Positions 22,318 through 33,100 of a DNA stretch of 64,000 nt are shown one piece after another (position 1 is the stretch's first letter; the number at the start of each line of letters is the position of its first letter). Below the pieces are notes generated by a model, which was not told where the DNA came from, searched no databases, and saw only the letters and a program-made list of their open reading frames with translations. Made by a program: the position numbers and the translations under genes. Source of the DNA: Atriophallophorus winterbourni (Eukaryota > Platyhelminthes > Trematoda > Plagiorchiida > Microphallidae); contig JACCGJ010000678.1 of assembly GCA_013407085.1 (NCBI GenBank), forward strand, positions 1-64,000. The letters are read 5' to 3'.

Positions 22318-22581
22318 TTATTGTGGTAATAAAAGCTGATAGCTTGTGGGAAGCCTCTGGGTCGTGTGTAAAGAGGGTCGCACAAAGCGTGATAAAAGAT
22401 TACATGAGATAAAAAGAGAGGCAAATAAGCCTTGTAGCGGGCCACGCTCTTTTGATTCTAACGTTGATAACCCGGAACAACGCGAGTGGAACCATGTGAA
22501 GCTACTACTACACTCAATTCCTCCAGTTACGGCTTTGGAGCAGTCTCCCTTGTCACAAATGTTGGCGTCCAAGTTTGTCAA
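22318..22581 (-). pseudogene. PHD-like zinc-binding ORF, probable LINE ORF1 relic
   Basis: The - strand frame contains ICDKGDCSKAVTGGIECSSS followed by FTWFHSRCSGL. This follows the PHD-finger layout (C...C...EC...WFH..C.GL), although one expected cysteine pair is lost (ECSSS for EC-x-x-C). CR1-type LINEs of invertebrates often encode a PHD-like finger in ORF1, so a LINE origin is inferred; no adjoining ORF2 is seen. A host PHD protein is possible but less likely with so short a frame. Confidence 0.45.
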
Positions 22582-22697
22582 GATTGACGTAGTGCTATCA
22601 GAGGTACAAACGCACGGTGTTCGAAATTTTGCAATTTCTAGTGCTGTGTGATTTTATACTTTATTTCGACTCAATTGACTCCCAGTTAGAACCGCAA

Positions 22698-23096
22698 ATG
22701 CCTGCCATTTCGAGCTGTTCTTGCATAGTGTGTGGCTCTCGTGTCGGACCTAGAACGAAGTCTTTCACTTGCTCTTTGTGCTGCACGAAAACGCATCTAT
22801 CTTGTGAACCTCGTCTTACGGACTTAGAAACTGCAGTAATACGGTCACAGGCATCTTCTTCTCTGATATACATTTGCCCGATATGCCTTCCTGATTTTGA
22901 ATCTCTGCAGAATAATGGCGAATCTACTCTGCTGACATGTCCTATGCGTACCTCACAAGTTACTCCACAGTTGTCCTCAACACCAGCTCGACTCGAAAGT
23001 GCAACACCCCGTGAAGCAGTCGATAATAGGATTTCTAAAGTTGAATCTGATGTCCGCCGTATTTTTGCAGAACTCGCCTCTCTCATGTCTTTTTAA
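22698..23096 (+). CDS. PHD-like zinc-finger ORF (133 codons), probable LINE ORF1
   Basis: The frame opens at ATG 22698 (it extends in frame to 22617). It carries CIVCGSRVGPRTKSFTCSLC, HLSC and YICPICLP. The C-x2-C, C-x2-C, H-x2-C, C-x2-C spacing is complete, so the finger could still bind two zinc ions. The rest is Ser/Thr-rich and ends with a predicted short helix (NRISKVESDVRRIFAELASL) that could form a coiled coil. Such PHD plus coiled-coil proteins occur as ORF1 of CR1-like LINEs. It stops at 23096 with no RT downstream. A host gene cannot be excluded. Confidence 0.45.
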   Translation: MPAISSCSCIVCGSRVGPRTKSFTCSLCCTKTHLSCEPRLTDLETAVIRSQASSSLIYICPICLPDFESLQNNGESTLLTCPMRTSQVTPQLSSTPARLESATPREAVDNRISKVESDVRRIFAELASLMSF

Positions 23097-23412
23097 ACCA
23101 GTTCGATGTAGTTGAAGAGTACGAAAATTTTCCTAGTATTCGCGCAATCACCTCGGTTTGTAGGACGGACTGTGGCTGAGTCGCCAAACGAGCGGCTAGA
23201 TTTCTTTCGGTGATATGCTACATAAGTCTACAGTGGTGTAGTCTACCACTTCCAACAATATCCTCACGAATGTATTTTCTTATAGAGTTATTTGAAGTAC
23301 AACATGAAACCTTGTCCTATCAGGAATTTTGTTGTATGTATTAATTATTCAGACTTTGGCTTCCCTTTAAACAAATTCTTGTTCTATTGTTACAGTGTAT
23401 TTGTATCCAGCA

Positions 23413-23526
23413 ATGCTTGCTGTTTTGAGGCGGTCGCTGCTGACACCCTGTTTGATTGACAAATTTGTTCATGTATCCCAATATCCAAGAAACTTCTGTT
23501 CTTCACGATCGGACGATTTAAATTCG
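23413..23526 (+). CDS. SSBP1: mtSSB coding exon 1
   Basis: 38 codons with the putative transit peptide, ending DDLNS in phase 0. Donor TCG|GTTTGC. Without splicing, the frame hits a stop 18 codons later. Confidence 0.7.
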
Positions 23527-26500
23527 GTTTGCCTTTGTTTGTCTAATTTTGAGCCCAAAAGGTTGTTATTGTAGGTTCCGTCACTGGTGTTTATCCACAT
23601 GAGTCGGTTGAAAAACGTTACGCTGTGATTAATGTACGAACGCTTGACAGATATATGAGCAATGATGGATACAAAGTGAAATACGCAAGCCACAAGTAGG
23701 CATGTTGTACATTACCTTAATAGTGTTCCCTTTTTCTATCCTTTCATATCCGTATTACTTGGCAACAATATTACGTTTATTTTCTGTTTCCGCTACAGAC
23801 TAATATACCTGATAGCAAGACCAAGCGGATGTAGGTATAGTCCTTTGTTCGCGTGCAGAAAGCTCACTCTTAGACTGGTTTCCCGTCAATAGCAGTATGT
23901 GTGCCATCCAACTAGCTACTTCTATCAACCATACTTGACGAACTTAAACTAACCGCACCTTGTTCAGAGTTACCACTTATACTAATAATAAATGTGATGA
24001 CATCAAATATATCTTCTACGACAAACTTTGTACAACTCGGTTGTTCATTCGGTCTCAATGCGCAGCGGATAGATACTGGTGAACGCTTTCTTCACCTATG
24101 TGCACAGCACATACTTTTTATTAGTAGCACTTTTAATAGGCATAAAAAGCAGCTGTTTGAAACCTTTCGTCCGCCTAACGATGATCAGCCATATACACAA
24201 ATTAACCATCTCGCCATCAGTGCTAGATGAAGAGGCTGTATTGAAGACTCGCTTTTTCCGGATCACTATCGGCGATTCCGATCACGCGATACTTCGATCA
24301 AGATTTGCATTAAAATTCTGGTCCAAAGAGTCATATATAAGCGCATAGCTTTCGAGACGCTTCCGGATCCCGCAATTCAGCAAGCCTATCGCGGCGGTTT
24401 AGTAGATAATCTTCACGCTGCGGTGTCCAAAAATATCACACAGCATTGGAATGCGATTGCAATTGTAATAAAGGATGCCGCGGAGTCGGCGTTTGACAGT
24501 TTCACCTATAGCAGAAGGTCCCACTGGATCTCCCAGACTAACCTTCCTTTACTAAAAGAAAGAAGAAAATTCTTTCTGTTTCGCAATACAATACAGAACG
24601 AAGACAGGCCAGAAATAATCTTAAGCGTAGCATTCGATCAGATAGAGAAGCGTGGTGGCTGAAATTTTTTGAAGAAATAGAGGTAGTCAGCATTCGGTTA
24701 ATGTCCGAAAGCTGTTTCAGCTAAATCATTAGAGTTAGTGACAGTAACAGAGAACGGTAGCTCCTTAATCACTAACAAACAGTGCCGGTTGTCTCGTTGG
24801 GCGGAGCATTTTCATGAGCAGTTTAGCTGGCCATATGCAGATTGTCCATTGCCTTCAATTTCGTGTTGTGAACCCTGGTCGGATGTGCAATCGTGCAGCA
24901 TTTCTGTGCTGTACGGCTAACATTGTTCTAAATTGATTAGCCAACGGTAGTGAGCTGCATGCTGAAACACGCTGGAGTCTCACTACCATTTCTATTTCCC
25001 CCTCATATCTGTCTAGGCCTGGGCAACCTGACAGTATCTTAGCCAACGTGCAGTCTCTGACTGTGCGGCACTTTGCCTGCTTGTGCTTTCATATCATATC
25101 AAAAGATTCAAGGCAGTTGGTCCAGATGGACTGCCTCCGGTTCTGTTCAAGAAGGGTTGTGATATTCTATTAAGCACTAGTTGACCGTTTATGTCCGGTA
25201 TAGGACACGGAAATTATTCCCCATTATTGGGGCGAATCTATAATCCTACCTATTTTCAAAAAGGTGTGCGTACTTCATGCTCCAATTACAGAGGAATAAG
25301 CCTTACGTCCGTAATTACCCAGCTTCTTGCTTCAGTATGTCTTTAGCGCCTTACATTACACAAAGAATCACAGATTCGTGAAGAGCAATCAGAATTTCAT
25401 CCCGGTCGACGATGTGTCGATCATATATTCGCTCTTCGGCAAGCCCTAGAAAATCGCCTTGCTTATAGGCAGCCCACTGTAGCGATCTTTCTTGATTTTA
25501 AGGGTGCTTTTGATTCGGTCGATAGTAGCGCATTATTTAATACCTTATTACTCAAAGCTATCCCACAAAAGTACGTTGATATATTTCGGGCGCTTCCTTC
25601 CTATAGTTCGGGGTGCGTTAAGGTGTACAATAGCCTGTCAGCTAACTTTCCTACGGCTAGTGGTGTCCGACAAGAGTCTCCATTTTTGTTCAATTTTGTA
25701 ATTGATGCATGTAAAGCAGGCGTACCGATACCTGCCATTCAGGTAGGCCGCGATAAGAAACTTTTTGATTTAGATTATGTTGACGATGTGGTTCTACTAT
25801 TCGATTCCTATTCGGATGCTCAGTCTACTTTAGACGGACTATGTAGTATTATACCATCCTTCGGTATGCTGTTTGCTCATTCTAAAAGCAAATTTCTGTT
25901 ACGGGATATTGATCCGATCGAAACTACGCTAAGCATCAATAATGAGGAACTTGCGACTGTAGACTGTTTCATCTATTTGGGTAGATGCATTACTAGGAGA
26001 GGAGATCTCAACTTGCATTTCCAGAGCTACGGTACTTTTCCTAACTTACGTCATCTGTGGCGTCAAACAAGTTTATCTCTAAAGCTCAAGGGTAGAGTCT
26101 ATAAGGCTACAGCACGCGCGGTTTACGTACGGATGTAAATCCTGGTCACAGAGAAAAGGAGAAATAAGACGTTTATAAGTCTTCGACTATCATTGGAGTT
26201 ACCTGGTACGATCGGATACTAGCGCAACTAGACTTAATAGAATCTTTGGTAGCGACATAGACATGGAAAAACAAGTTAACTTGCAGAGACTTCACTGGTT
26301 AGGCCTGGTATTGCGAATGGGAAAACATCGTTTTCCTAACGCGGTTTTGTTCGCCACGTCTAACTCAGAGTGGCGTCGTTGTAAAGGCGGCCAGACTGAC
26401 TTGACTCAAAGAGATGAGGGCTTTGACTGTTAAACTAGCTGCGGTTTGTGTGATCCATTCAAAAAGATGAAAATTCCTAGTGGCTTTTTATGCTAAGCGA

Positions 26501-27778
26501 TCTGGCCCAAAATCGTGTTCAGTAGCGGTCTCGTTGTAGATACCTTCTTGGAGTGTTTGATTATTCCTGTGTGTTGTCAAGTAAATTGGCGAGGAAAGCT
26601 TGATTTGGTGCGTGACAGTGAAAGCCGCAAGGAAGCTGCCATGCTTGCTTGAATGCGTTTAATTCGAGGTGTAGTCACCTCATCTCTTTGTCCAATCTTT
26701 TATAGGTTCAGTAGCTTCTGAGATCCCACCTTTCCCCATATCTTTTAGAATATTTCACTATGTCGTGCTTGTGTGGCAGTTAAGCACTTGGTACAATGCT
26801 GTCTATGATGATCTGATGGCAACTCAGTGGGCATTAATAACTCTACCCATTTGTATTCAGTTTTAGGTTATTGCTAAGATACTGTCAGGTTGTCCGGGCC
26901 TAGACAGATATAAGAAAGAAATAATCCTTGAACACTGCTACCGTTACTAACTTTAGCTAGCACCGTGCTAACTTGGTTTGCCACATGTAGAGCGCTGCGT
27001 GCCATAAGACACTGGATTCTCGCTGCCATTCTTATTTTCCTTTCCAATATCTGTCTAGGCCTTGACAACCTGACAATATCTTAGTCTATGTGGAGCCTTT
27101 AACTGTGCTGCACTGCCTGAATCGGGCTAGTGATTTCATACATGCATTCCGTTAGCTCACGTGCAGTCTATGACTGATATACCGCTACTACGATGTTTGT
27201 TATTTGAAGTCTGTAATATGATGTTTCTGCTTGCGTCCGATGCTTGCATAATCAATTTACCGTTAAGCAAAATTTTTGTTGATAAAAAATGAATACGTTG
27301 CGATTTCGCACGATGTGCAACCGTGCAGTCCTTTTGTGTTGTGCACCTAACACCTCGTTGGCTTGCACGAAACCTAAGTTAATGGCAATAATGATGTTTC
27401 TTATCGCTGCTACAATGATACCCTAATTTAATCTGAGTAAAAATCGTGTAATCTCGTCTGCTTTCGTTTAACGTTTGGTCACCTTTTGTCCTGAATTTCT
27501 CAACCGATACTTCGCATTTTTTCAGGATTTACATATTTGATGAAGATTTGCTCTCGAAAGTTCAACGCTTGCAAAGGGACGACCGAATTTACATCACTGG
27601 CCAATTATCGTCCTTCATACCCAAACAAGCTGAGCGACAGTGGTATAACTGTATCATAGCACAATCTGTTATACCTTTCGTAACCCCTTCTGCCTGTCCA
27701 ACATCCGATTCTCCGGTGACTCCATCCGTTGATGACAATAATGAGGAATCTTCACAATTTGCTAACTCTGTTTATTAG
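23413..27778 (+). CDS. SSBP1: Mitochondrial single-stranded DNA-binding protein (three exons)
   Basis: Coding exons 23413-23526, 23562-23695 and 27526-27778 join in frame to 166 residues. The N-terminus (MLAVLRRSLLTPCLIDKFVH) is basic, Ser/Leu-rich and lacks acidic residues, as in a mitochondrial transit peptide. The OB-fold follows: LNSVVIVGSVTGVYPHE, then YASHKIYIFDEDLLSKVQRL, then DDRIYITGQLSSF and WYNCIIAQSVIPF. These match the beta-strand blocks N-x-V-x-LVGRV, W/H-R-V-x-VF, G-x-R-I-Y-V-x-G and I-I-A-x-x-V-x-F of SSBs. The protein should coat single-stranded mtDNA during replication. The C-terminus is a Ser/Thr/Pro- and Glu-rich extension. Intron 1 is 35 nt; intron 2 (23696-27525) holds an RTE element and SINE-like copies. 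AATAAA lies at 27781, three bases past the stop. The gene identity rests on block order, since overall similarity is modest. Confidence 0.75.
23562..23695 (+). CDS. SSBP1: mtSSB coding exon 2
   Basis: Begins VVIVGSVTG after acceptor AAAAG. Ends in phase 2 within YASHK before GTAGGC. Carries the first OB-fold strands. Confidence 0.72.
23985..26430 (+). mobile_element. Decayed RTE-like LINE in mtSSB intron 2
   Basis: 5'-truncated. Endonuclease remnants at 24030-24350 (FLHLCAQHILFI, PPNDDQPYTQINHLAIS, DSDHAILRSRFALKFW). Linker at 24420-24660. RT at 25100-26138: GPDGLPPVLFKKG, SNYRGISLTSVITQLLASV, RCVDHIFALRQALENRLAYR, FLDFKGAFDSVD, and LDYVDDVVLLFDSY with the active site as YVDD. The C-terminal region to about 26430 includes LHWLGLVLRMGKHRFPNA. 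Multiple frame breaks, plus a SINE-like insertion at 24882-25100. It has the same orientation as the host gene. It belongs to a different RTE family from 12807-16410; a second copy of its 3' part is at 32625-33080. Confidence 0.85.
24882..25100 (+). repeat. SINE-like repeat, copy 1
   Basis: Runs from GATGTGCAATCGTGCAG to a CATATCATATC tail and interrupts the RTE-like RT. Shares blocks with 26945-27138, 28044-28207 and 30658-30882: GGTAGTGAG...CTCACTACC (24946-24954 with 24979-24987), ATATCTGTCTAGGCC, CAACCTGACAGTATCTTAG and CTTGTGCTTTCATA. No ORF. Confidence 0.75.
26868..26920 (-). repeat. SINE-like repeat fragment, inverted copy
   Basis: The reverse complement reads CTTATATCTGTCTAGGCC then CAACCTGACAGTATCTTAG, the core of the same repeat in the opposite orientation to its neighbour. 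Confidence 0.65.
26945..27138 (+). repeat. SINE-like repeat, copy 2 (diverged)
   Basis: Matches CCGTGCTAACTTGGTTTGCC, ATATCTGTCTAGGCC, CAACCTGACAATATCTTAG and a short CATACATG tail. The 9-bp stem is degraded here. Confidence 0.65.
27312..27365 (+). repeat. SINE-like repeat, 5' fragment
   Basis: GATGTGCAACCGTGCAGTCC then GTGTTGTGCACCTAACACCT matches the 5' end of copy 1, after which similarity stops. Confidence 0.5.
27526..27778 (+). CDS. SSBP1: mtSSB coding exon 3
   Basis: Preceded by a clean polypyrimidine tract and TTTTTTCAG. Holds IYIFDEDLL, RIYITGQL and the C-terminal extension; TAG at 27776. A short 3' UTR is implied by AATAAA at 27781-27786. Confidence 0.78.
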
Positions 27779-28043
27779 CGAATAAATTTTTTAGTATAAA
27801 CTTTCAAACCGTTCTACTTCGCTGCGTTGCTGTTTGAGCGTCGTGAGATTTCTCGATTTTTGTTTTTATACCCATGCCGTTAACTATGTCATTTTCATCA
27901 CATTGCATTATTCATAGCGCCCTTTGCTTGCATTCTTATCGGGAACCCGTACAAACTAGCCTAAAATCCGCGGAACAGTCTTGGTGGCTGCAAACGTGCT
28001 AGTTATTATGTTATTGTCTGCGCTACATAAACCAGTTAATGTC

Positions 28044-28207
28044 GTGCTAAATTGATTTGCCAACTATATGGGTTACATGTAGAAACGCGCTGGAGTCTCA
28101 CTACCATTTTCCTATTCGTGTCTCTTCAGGCTCGGGTAACCTCTCAGTACCTTAGCCCACACGCAGTCTGTGAACGTACGACACTGTTAGATCCAGGCTT
28201 GTGATTA
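28044..28207 (+). repeat. SINE-like repeat, copy 3 (diverged)
   Basis: Contains GCTAAATTGATTTGCCAAC, ACGCGCTGGAGTCTCACTAC, a degraded TCTAGGCC block and CAGTCTGTGA. The 5' stem strand is lost while the 3' strand CTCACTACC remains. Confidence 0.6.
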
Positions 28208-28736
28208 TTGAGGGGAAAAAACAGGAAATTGGTAGCAGCCGGCTATCTGTACCACTGAGCTTGATAGACTAGATTTGACGACACGCATTCATTCTGATCA
28301 TTCACATCTAATCGTAACTCGTTGGTCTGCTGCTGTTGCGCGTCATTGCTAATCGTAAAGGGTGAGGGTTGTTCCCGTGTGGGTTGATTTGACTTCGCTT
28401 CTCAATCTTTTTTTACTTTTCTGGGATGAGCAATTATCGCAAGTTTGTAAATTTGTTGTGTCCCAATGGTTGCAGTAGTTAGGCGACGATAGAAATCAAA
28501 ATTGTTTCTTTATGAAAGAATTCGTGTAACTAATCAGTGGTTTCAACAATCAGACAAGGTGCATCGTAAAATTGTGTGTATAAAATCTAATGAGCAGATT
28601 TAGGGTAAAGCGTGAACCATTATCCCTCACCATCGTCTTTTTCTTTACAGTCAACTTCCGTTTTCCCTAAGCACGAAAGTTCAGTCGGGACAACATGACA
28701 GCTACTCTGCCAATCCGCTATCATCTCCGTGCTAGC

Positions 28737-28765
28737 GATATATATATATATATATATATATATAT
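28737..28765. repeat. (TA)n microsatellite
   Basis: About 14 uninterrupted TA units upstream of the zinc-finger gene. Confidence 0.95.
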
Positions 28766-28941
28766 CGTTCTTTATAGTTTTCAATTTTTCCTCCCACTGC
28801 TGTATATAGCCCCGCTTGAAATAATAATTGGTTCTTCCAGTTAATCATTTTAGCCTCTTCTCATGTTTCTATTTACCACTATGCCGACACAAGTCTTGAT
28901 GAAACGCTATTAAAAACGTTTTATTGTGCTTCTTTTTAGCT

Positions 28942-30141
28942 ATGCACAACCCGAATGGACATTCTTACCAAGCAAATGAAAATGTCGATTCAATTAAAGC
29001 CGATATGTCAGTTGATTTGTCTGCAAGTTCAACACATGAAAATCCTGACCTTATTGATGAGCTTAAAGCGACCCCAGCTGATTGGTTGTCCACAGCTCTT
29101 CTCCTTACTCAAGCCAGTTTAATTTCCTCGTTCATATCTGGACCAAGTTTGCCTTGTGTTATCCCCGCTACTAATCCTCCAATCGCTCCGCTTGGTTTGT
29201 CTACTTCAAACACATTACAAGTAAAACGAGGCACTGAGCAACAAATGATCACCACCAGTGACGGAAGCCATTTGTCATTGGATAAATCGGCAACAGAAAA
29301 AAATACGCTAGATTGCTTGTTTGCAGTGCCGTCTATTGCTGAACCGCGAAAAGTTACGATTTTGCGAGATGATGGGGATGTATGTACAATTTCTTCGTCG
29401 GTATTTACCAGCCTCGAAACACATCAGACGTGCCATTTCAAACACCGTTCCTATGAAATTATTTCCTGTCCACAATGTAGCAAACTCATGCGGCGCGGTT
29501 CTCTCAGAGAGCATTTGAATTTGCACAATAATAGTGGCAATTTTCCCTGTACCCATTGTACGAAGACATTCACGAGAGCAAGCTCACTTGAAAAGCATCT
29601 TCGTGTACATACTGGCGAGAAACCTTTCAAATGTACGCACTGCTCAAAAGCATATCAACAACGGGTTCATTTGAATGAGCACATCAGATCGCATACCGGT
29701 ACACGTCCATACGTTTGTCGGCTATGTGGATTCTCTGTGGCTTCAAACTCTCTTATACACCGTCATTTGAATACACATGGTGTCAAAGAAAAACGGTTTG
29801 GTGCACCGAAACTTTGGTACAAGTCTGATGCACCTAAAGAGGAAATTCTCAACCTTGCTGCTCATATTGGACAGGCTTTATCAGAGTCGAAGGGGAATCA
29901 TTTGTCTCCAGCCCATTCAGATGAATCGCCTATGAGCGACTGTCCGGCAACAAAACTTGTGGTCTCTGGGCGAAAGTTTTTGTGCGACAACTGTCCTGCT
30001 GGATTCCCAACTTCTCAAGCACTGCGAAGTCACAGGTTAGCGACCCATGGTTTGGAATTTCCTCACAAATGTCCTGAATGTGATATGCGTTTTGCATCAA
30101 CCAAAGGCCGTAAAACCCATCTGATGGAAAAGCATTCGCGG
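28942..30141 (+). CDS. Zinc-finger gene exon 1
   Basis: 400 codons, fingers 1-6. Donor CGG|GTATGT. Read-through would add about 28 unrelated residues before a stop at 30226. Confidence 0.85.
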
Positions 30142-33100
30142 GTATGTCACATGTTTCAGCTGGCGTCGTTTGCTTGTAGTATAATACCTCGAAAGTTTAT
30201 TCATTATTCGCGATCACTGAAACTTTGATCATTAAATTAGTTTTGTTCGTTCCTAACTAAGCTCCCTGTCGCGAGCAGTTCTTGCTCTTTGAGTGATATC
30301 TGGGTTTACACCAAGTTGATTTAAGATAAATTTCAATGATCCCCATCGCGAAATCGCTTTGAATGGTGTCATCTATTTTGGTGATGAATCATCCCGTACC
30401 TGAGCTACATGTATCCAATACTATTTCGAATGCTGAGTGCACATGAATTTTATTGCAAATTAGAATGCTGATGAATTTTATCATGAGTTGGATCTGCACG
30501 AGAGCGAGTTTTTCCACCGCAATTCGTATTAGATTCGGTTTTCATATTCACTCAAACGTTTTGTGCTTTGAAGGTCAACCACGCCAATGTTTTCCTGCAG
30601 CAGAATTTATCGCCACGGTGTTTTGTTATCTGTCTGGTACCCAATCTCATTTGCACAGATGTGCAGTACTTTGTTGTGTGGCTAACGCCTTTCTAAATTG
30701 ATGGGCCAGAGGTAGTGAGCTGCATGCTGAAACAGGCTGGAGTCTCACTACCACTTCCTTTTCTTTTTTCTTCCTCATATCTGTCTAGGCCAGGGCAACC
30801 TGACAGTATCATAGCCCATGTGTAGTCTGTGACTGCACGGCACTTTTCCTAGATCAGGCTTGTGCTTTCATACCATACCATAATCTCATTGTCGGTGAAG
30901 TGCATTTAGCTGTTTCTATGGGTTGTTCTATAGGTGGCATTTGTCTGATCTTCTTTCAATGTGACATTCTTCGGTTTTAATAGTTTCGCATCAATCTCTA
31001 AAGGTCTTAAGGTTTTTACTGTGATTTCCGAATTTTGCTCGACGTGAAGTAAGTTACCTCTCCATCTCGTGTTAGCTGATTGTGTGTTGTTCTGTCGCCA
31101 ACGTTTATCCCAAGTGATTGTAGTACTATTCCGGTGACTTCTAAAACATTTTCAATGTATGGTAGAGGTTTTCTGACCTGTGCGTTTAGTTCTTCAATAG
31201 AAAGGCTTCTTGGCGATTTGAATATAAAGTTCTTCGGTTAACCTTTTTCTTGAGGACTTTAGAAAATATCTCTTCTCCTCCACCAGCGTTTCAGAGGTGT
31301 TGCAAAGCTTTTGCGCTCGGTTAAACAGCATCACTACACAGCATCTTTTTTGTGCAATCGGATGCTTACTTACAAAGTTACGGATTTAGTATGTATGCGT
31401 GTTTTCTGTGTCTGAAGGGATCCTGTGTCGTTTACGGGGACGATGACATCGGAGAATGTTAGGCACCTGTTGGTTTCTGTTTCGTTCGTGATCTTTATTT
31501 CGGTGAAGACAATTGAGTGGTCTCAATTTGCGATTTCTTGAGTATAACGAAAGTGTATTCCACGTAGCGTACCCAGAGTTTTGGTTCAATTAGTGAAATG
31601 GCAATTCGTTCGAATCTCTGCATTGCTGCTTCCGATATCAGTTCAGAGATAGACGACCCCATTGGAGTTCCTTGGATCTGCTCATACAGTTTTCCATTGG
31701 ACATGAATTGAGTCTGAAGACATGTGAAGTCATGTTGTTCCGTTTGTAGTGCTGAAATTGTTTGCTTGGCGAGTGTAGAAGATGAATAAATTAGTTTTAT
31801 TCATATAAACGAATCTTCAACAGTTACAATAATTTCACCAAAAATTTTAAAACAAATTGACGAATAGGTCCCGACATCAAGTTGCAATTTGTCGACTAAT
31901 CGATATTTCTTATCCGTCTTGATTAATACTTTCCATATGTGATCCAGTTTATTAACAAATGGCGTAACCAAAAGTTTTCGGGCAAAAGTTTCACAACAAT
32001 TCCCGCTATCTCGTAATTCTTTCAAAATTTGCCTCAGTTGATGCGAAAAAATGATGCATTTAACCCACAGATCGTGTTGACCTTTAACGAAAAAAGTTGA
32101 AAAAACGTGCGGATAATTTCATTTTATGCACGGCCGATTTGAAGGCCCCTCAAAATGTTAAGTGTGTAAGGTTGATCGATGTAAATAAGGCGGTGACATC
32201 GATGGAGGCCATCAGCTCCTCATCTCTTTTCTTCACGTTCTGCAGGTTCTTGAGAAATTCCGCCGAGTTTGTAGAATAGCTTGAGACTCTGAAAGATGTA
32301 GTAGTTTTCTTCGCAGTTTTTTGATAACTTGTGTATAGGTGTTCTGGTAGTCAGACGATTGCACGTAGTGTGATGCCTTCTTTGTGCACATTTGATAGAC
32401 CGTAGAATCGAGAAAGTGACAAATCTGTGCATTGAATTTCCGTATTTTCAGAGAAATGTTAATCTTGTTTTCTAGCCGTTTCGTTGGATCTTCACTGACC
32501 TGTCTATAGGTGGCTTTATCCCAAGGATTTCTTCCGCTTTCTTGCCTTAATTAGCTTTATTCATACCTACCATCATTTGTCCTTTGCCTGGCAGTAAATA
32601 GCTATGTTCTGGTCGTTTTAGGCTGTTTGATCGCTTTCATTTCTTCGTGGGTGTTCGGTAGACGCATCACACCAACCGCAGCTAGTTTTATAGTTAAAGC
32701 CTTCATCTTGAGCCGAGTCAGTCTGGCCACCTTAAAACGACGCCATTCCGAGTTAGGAATGGCGAACAAACGCGTTAGGAAAACGATGTTTTCCCATTCG
32801 CAATACGTGGCCTAACGAACGAAGTCTATTCACTTTAACTTGTTTTTTCGAAGTCTACGTCGCTATCAAAGATTCGATCAAGAATAGTTGCGTTACGTAT
32901 CCGATAGTGCCAAGTAACTCCAGCGATTGTCGAAGACTTGTAAACGTCTTATTTCTCCTTTTATCTATGTCCATGTTTTACATCCGTACGTAAATCGCGC
33001 GTGCTGTAGCCTTATAGACTCTACCCTTGAGCTTTAGAGACGAAACTGTTTTACGCCACAGATGACCTAAGTTTCCAGGTCAAGCCCAACATCAACCCTA

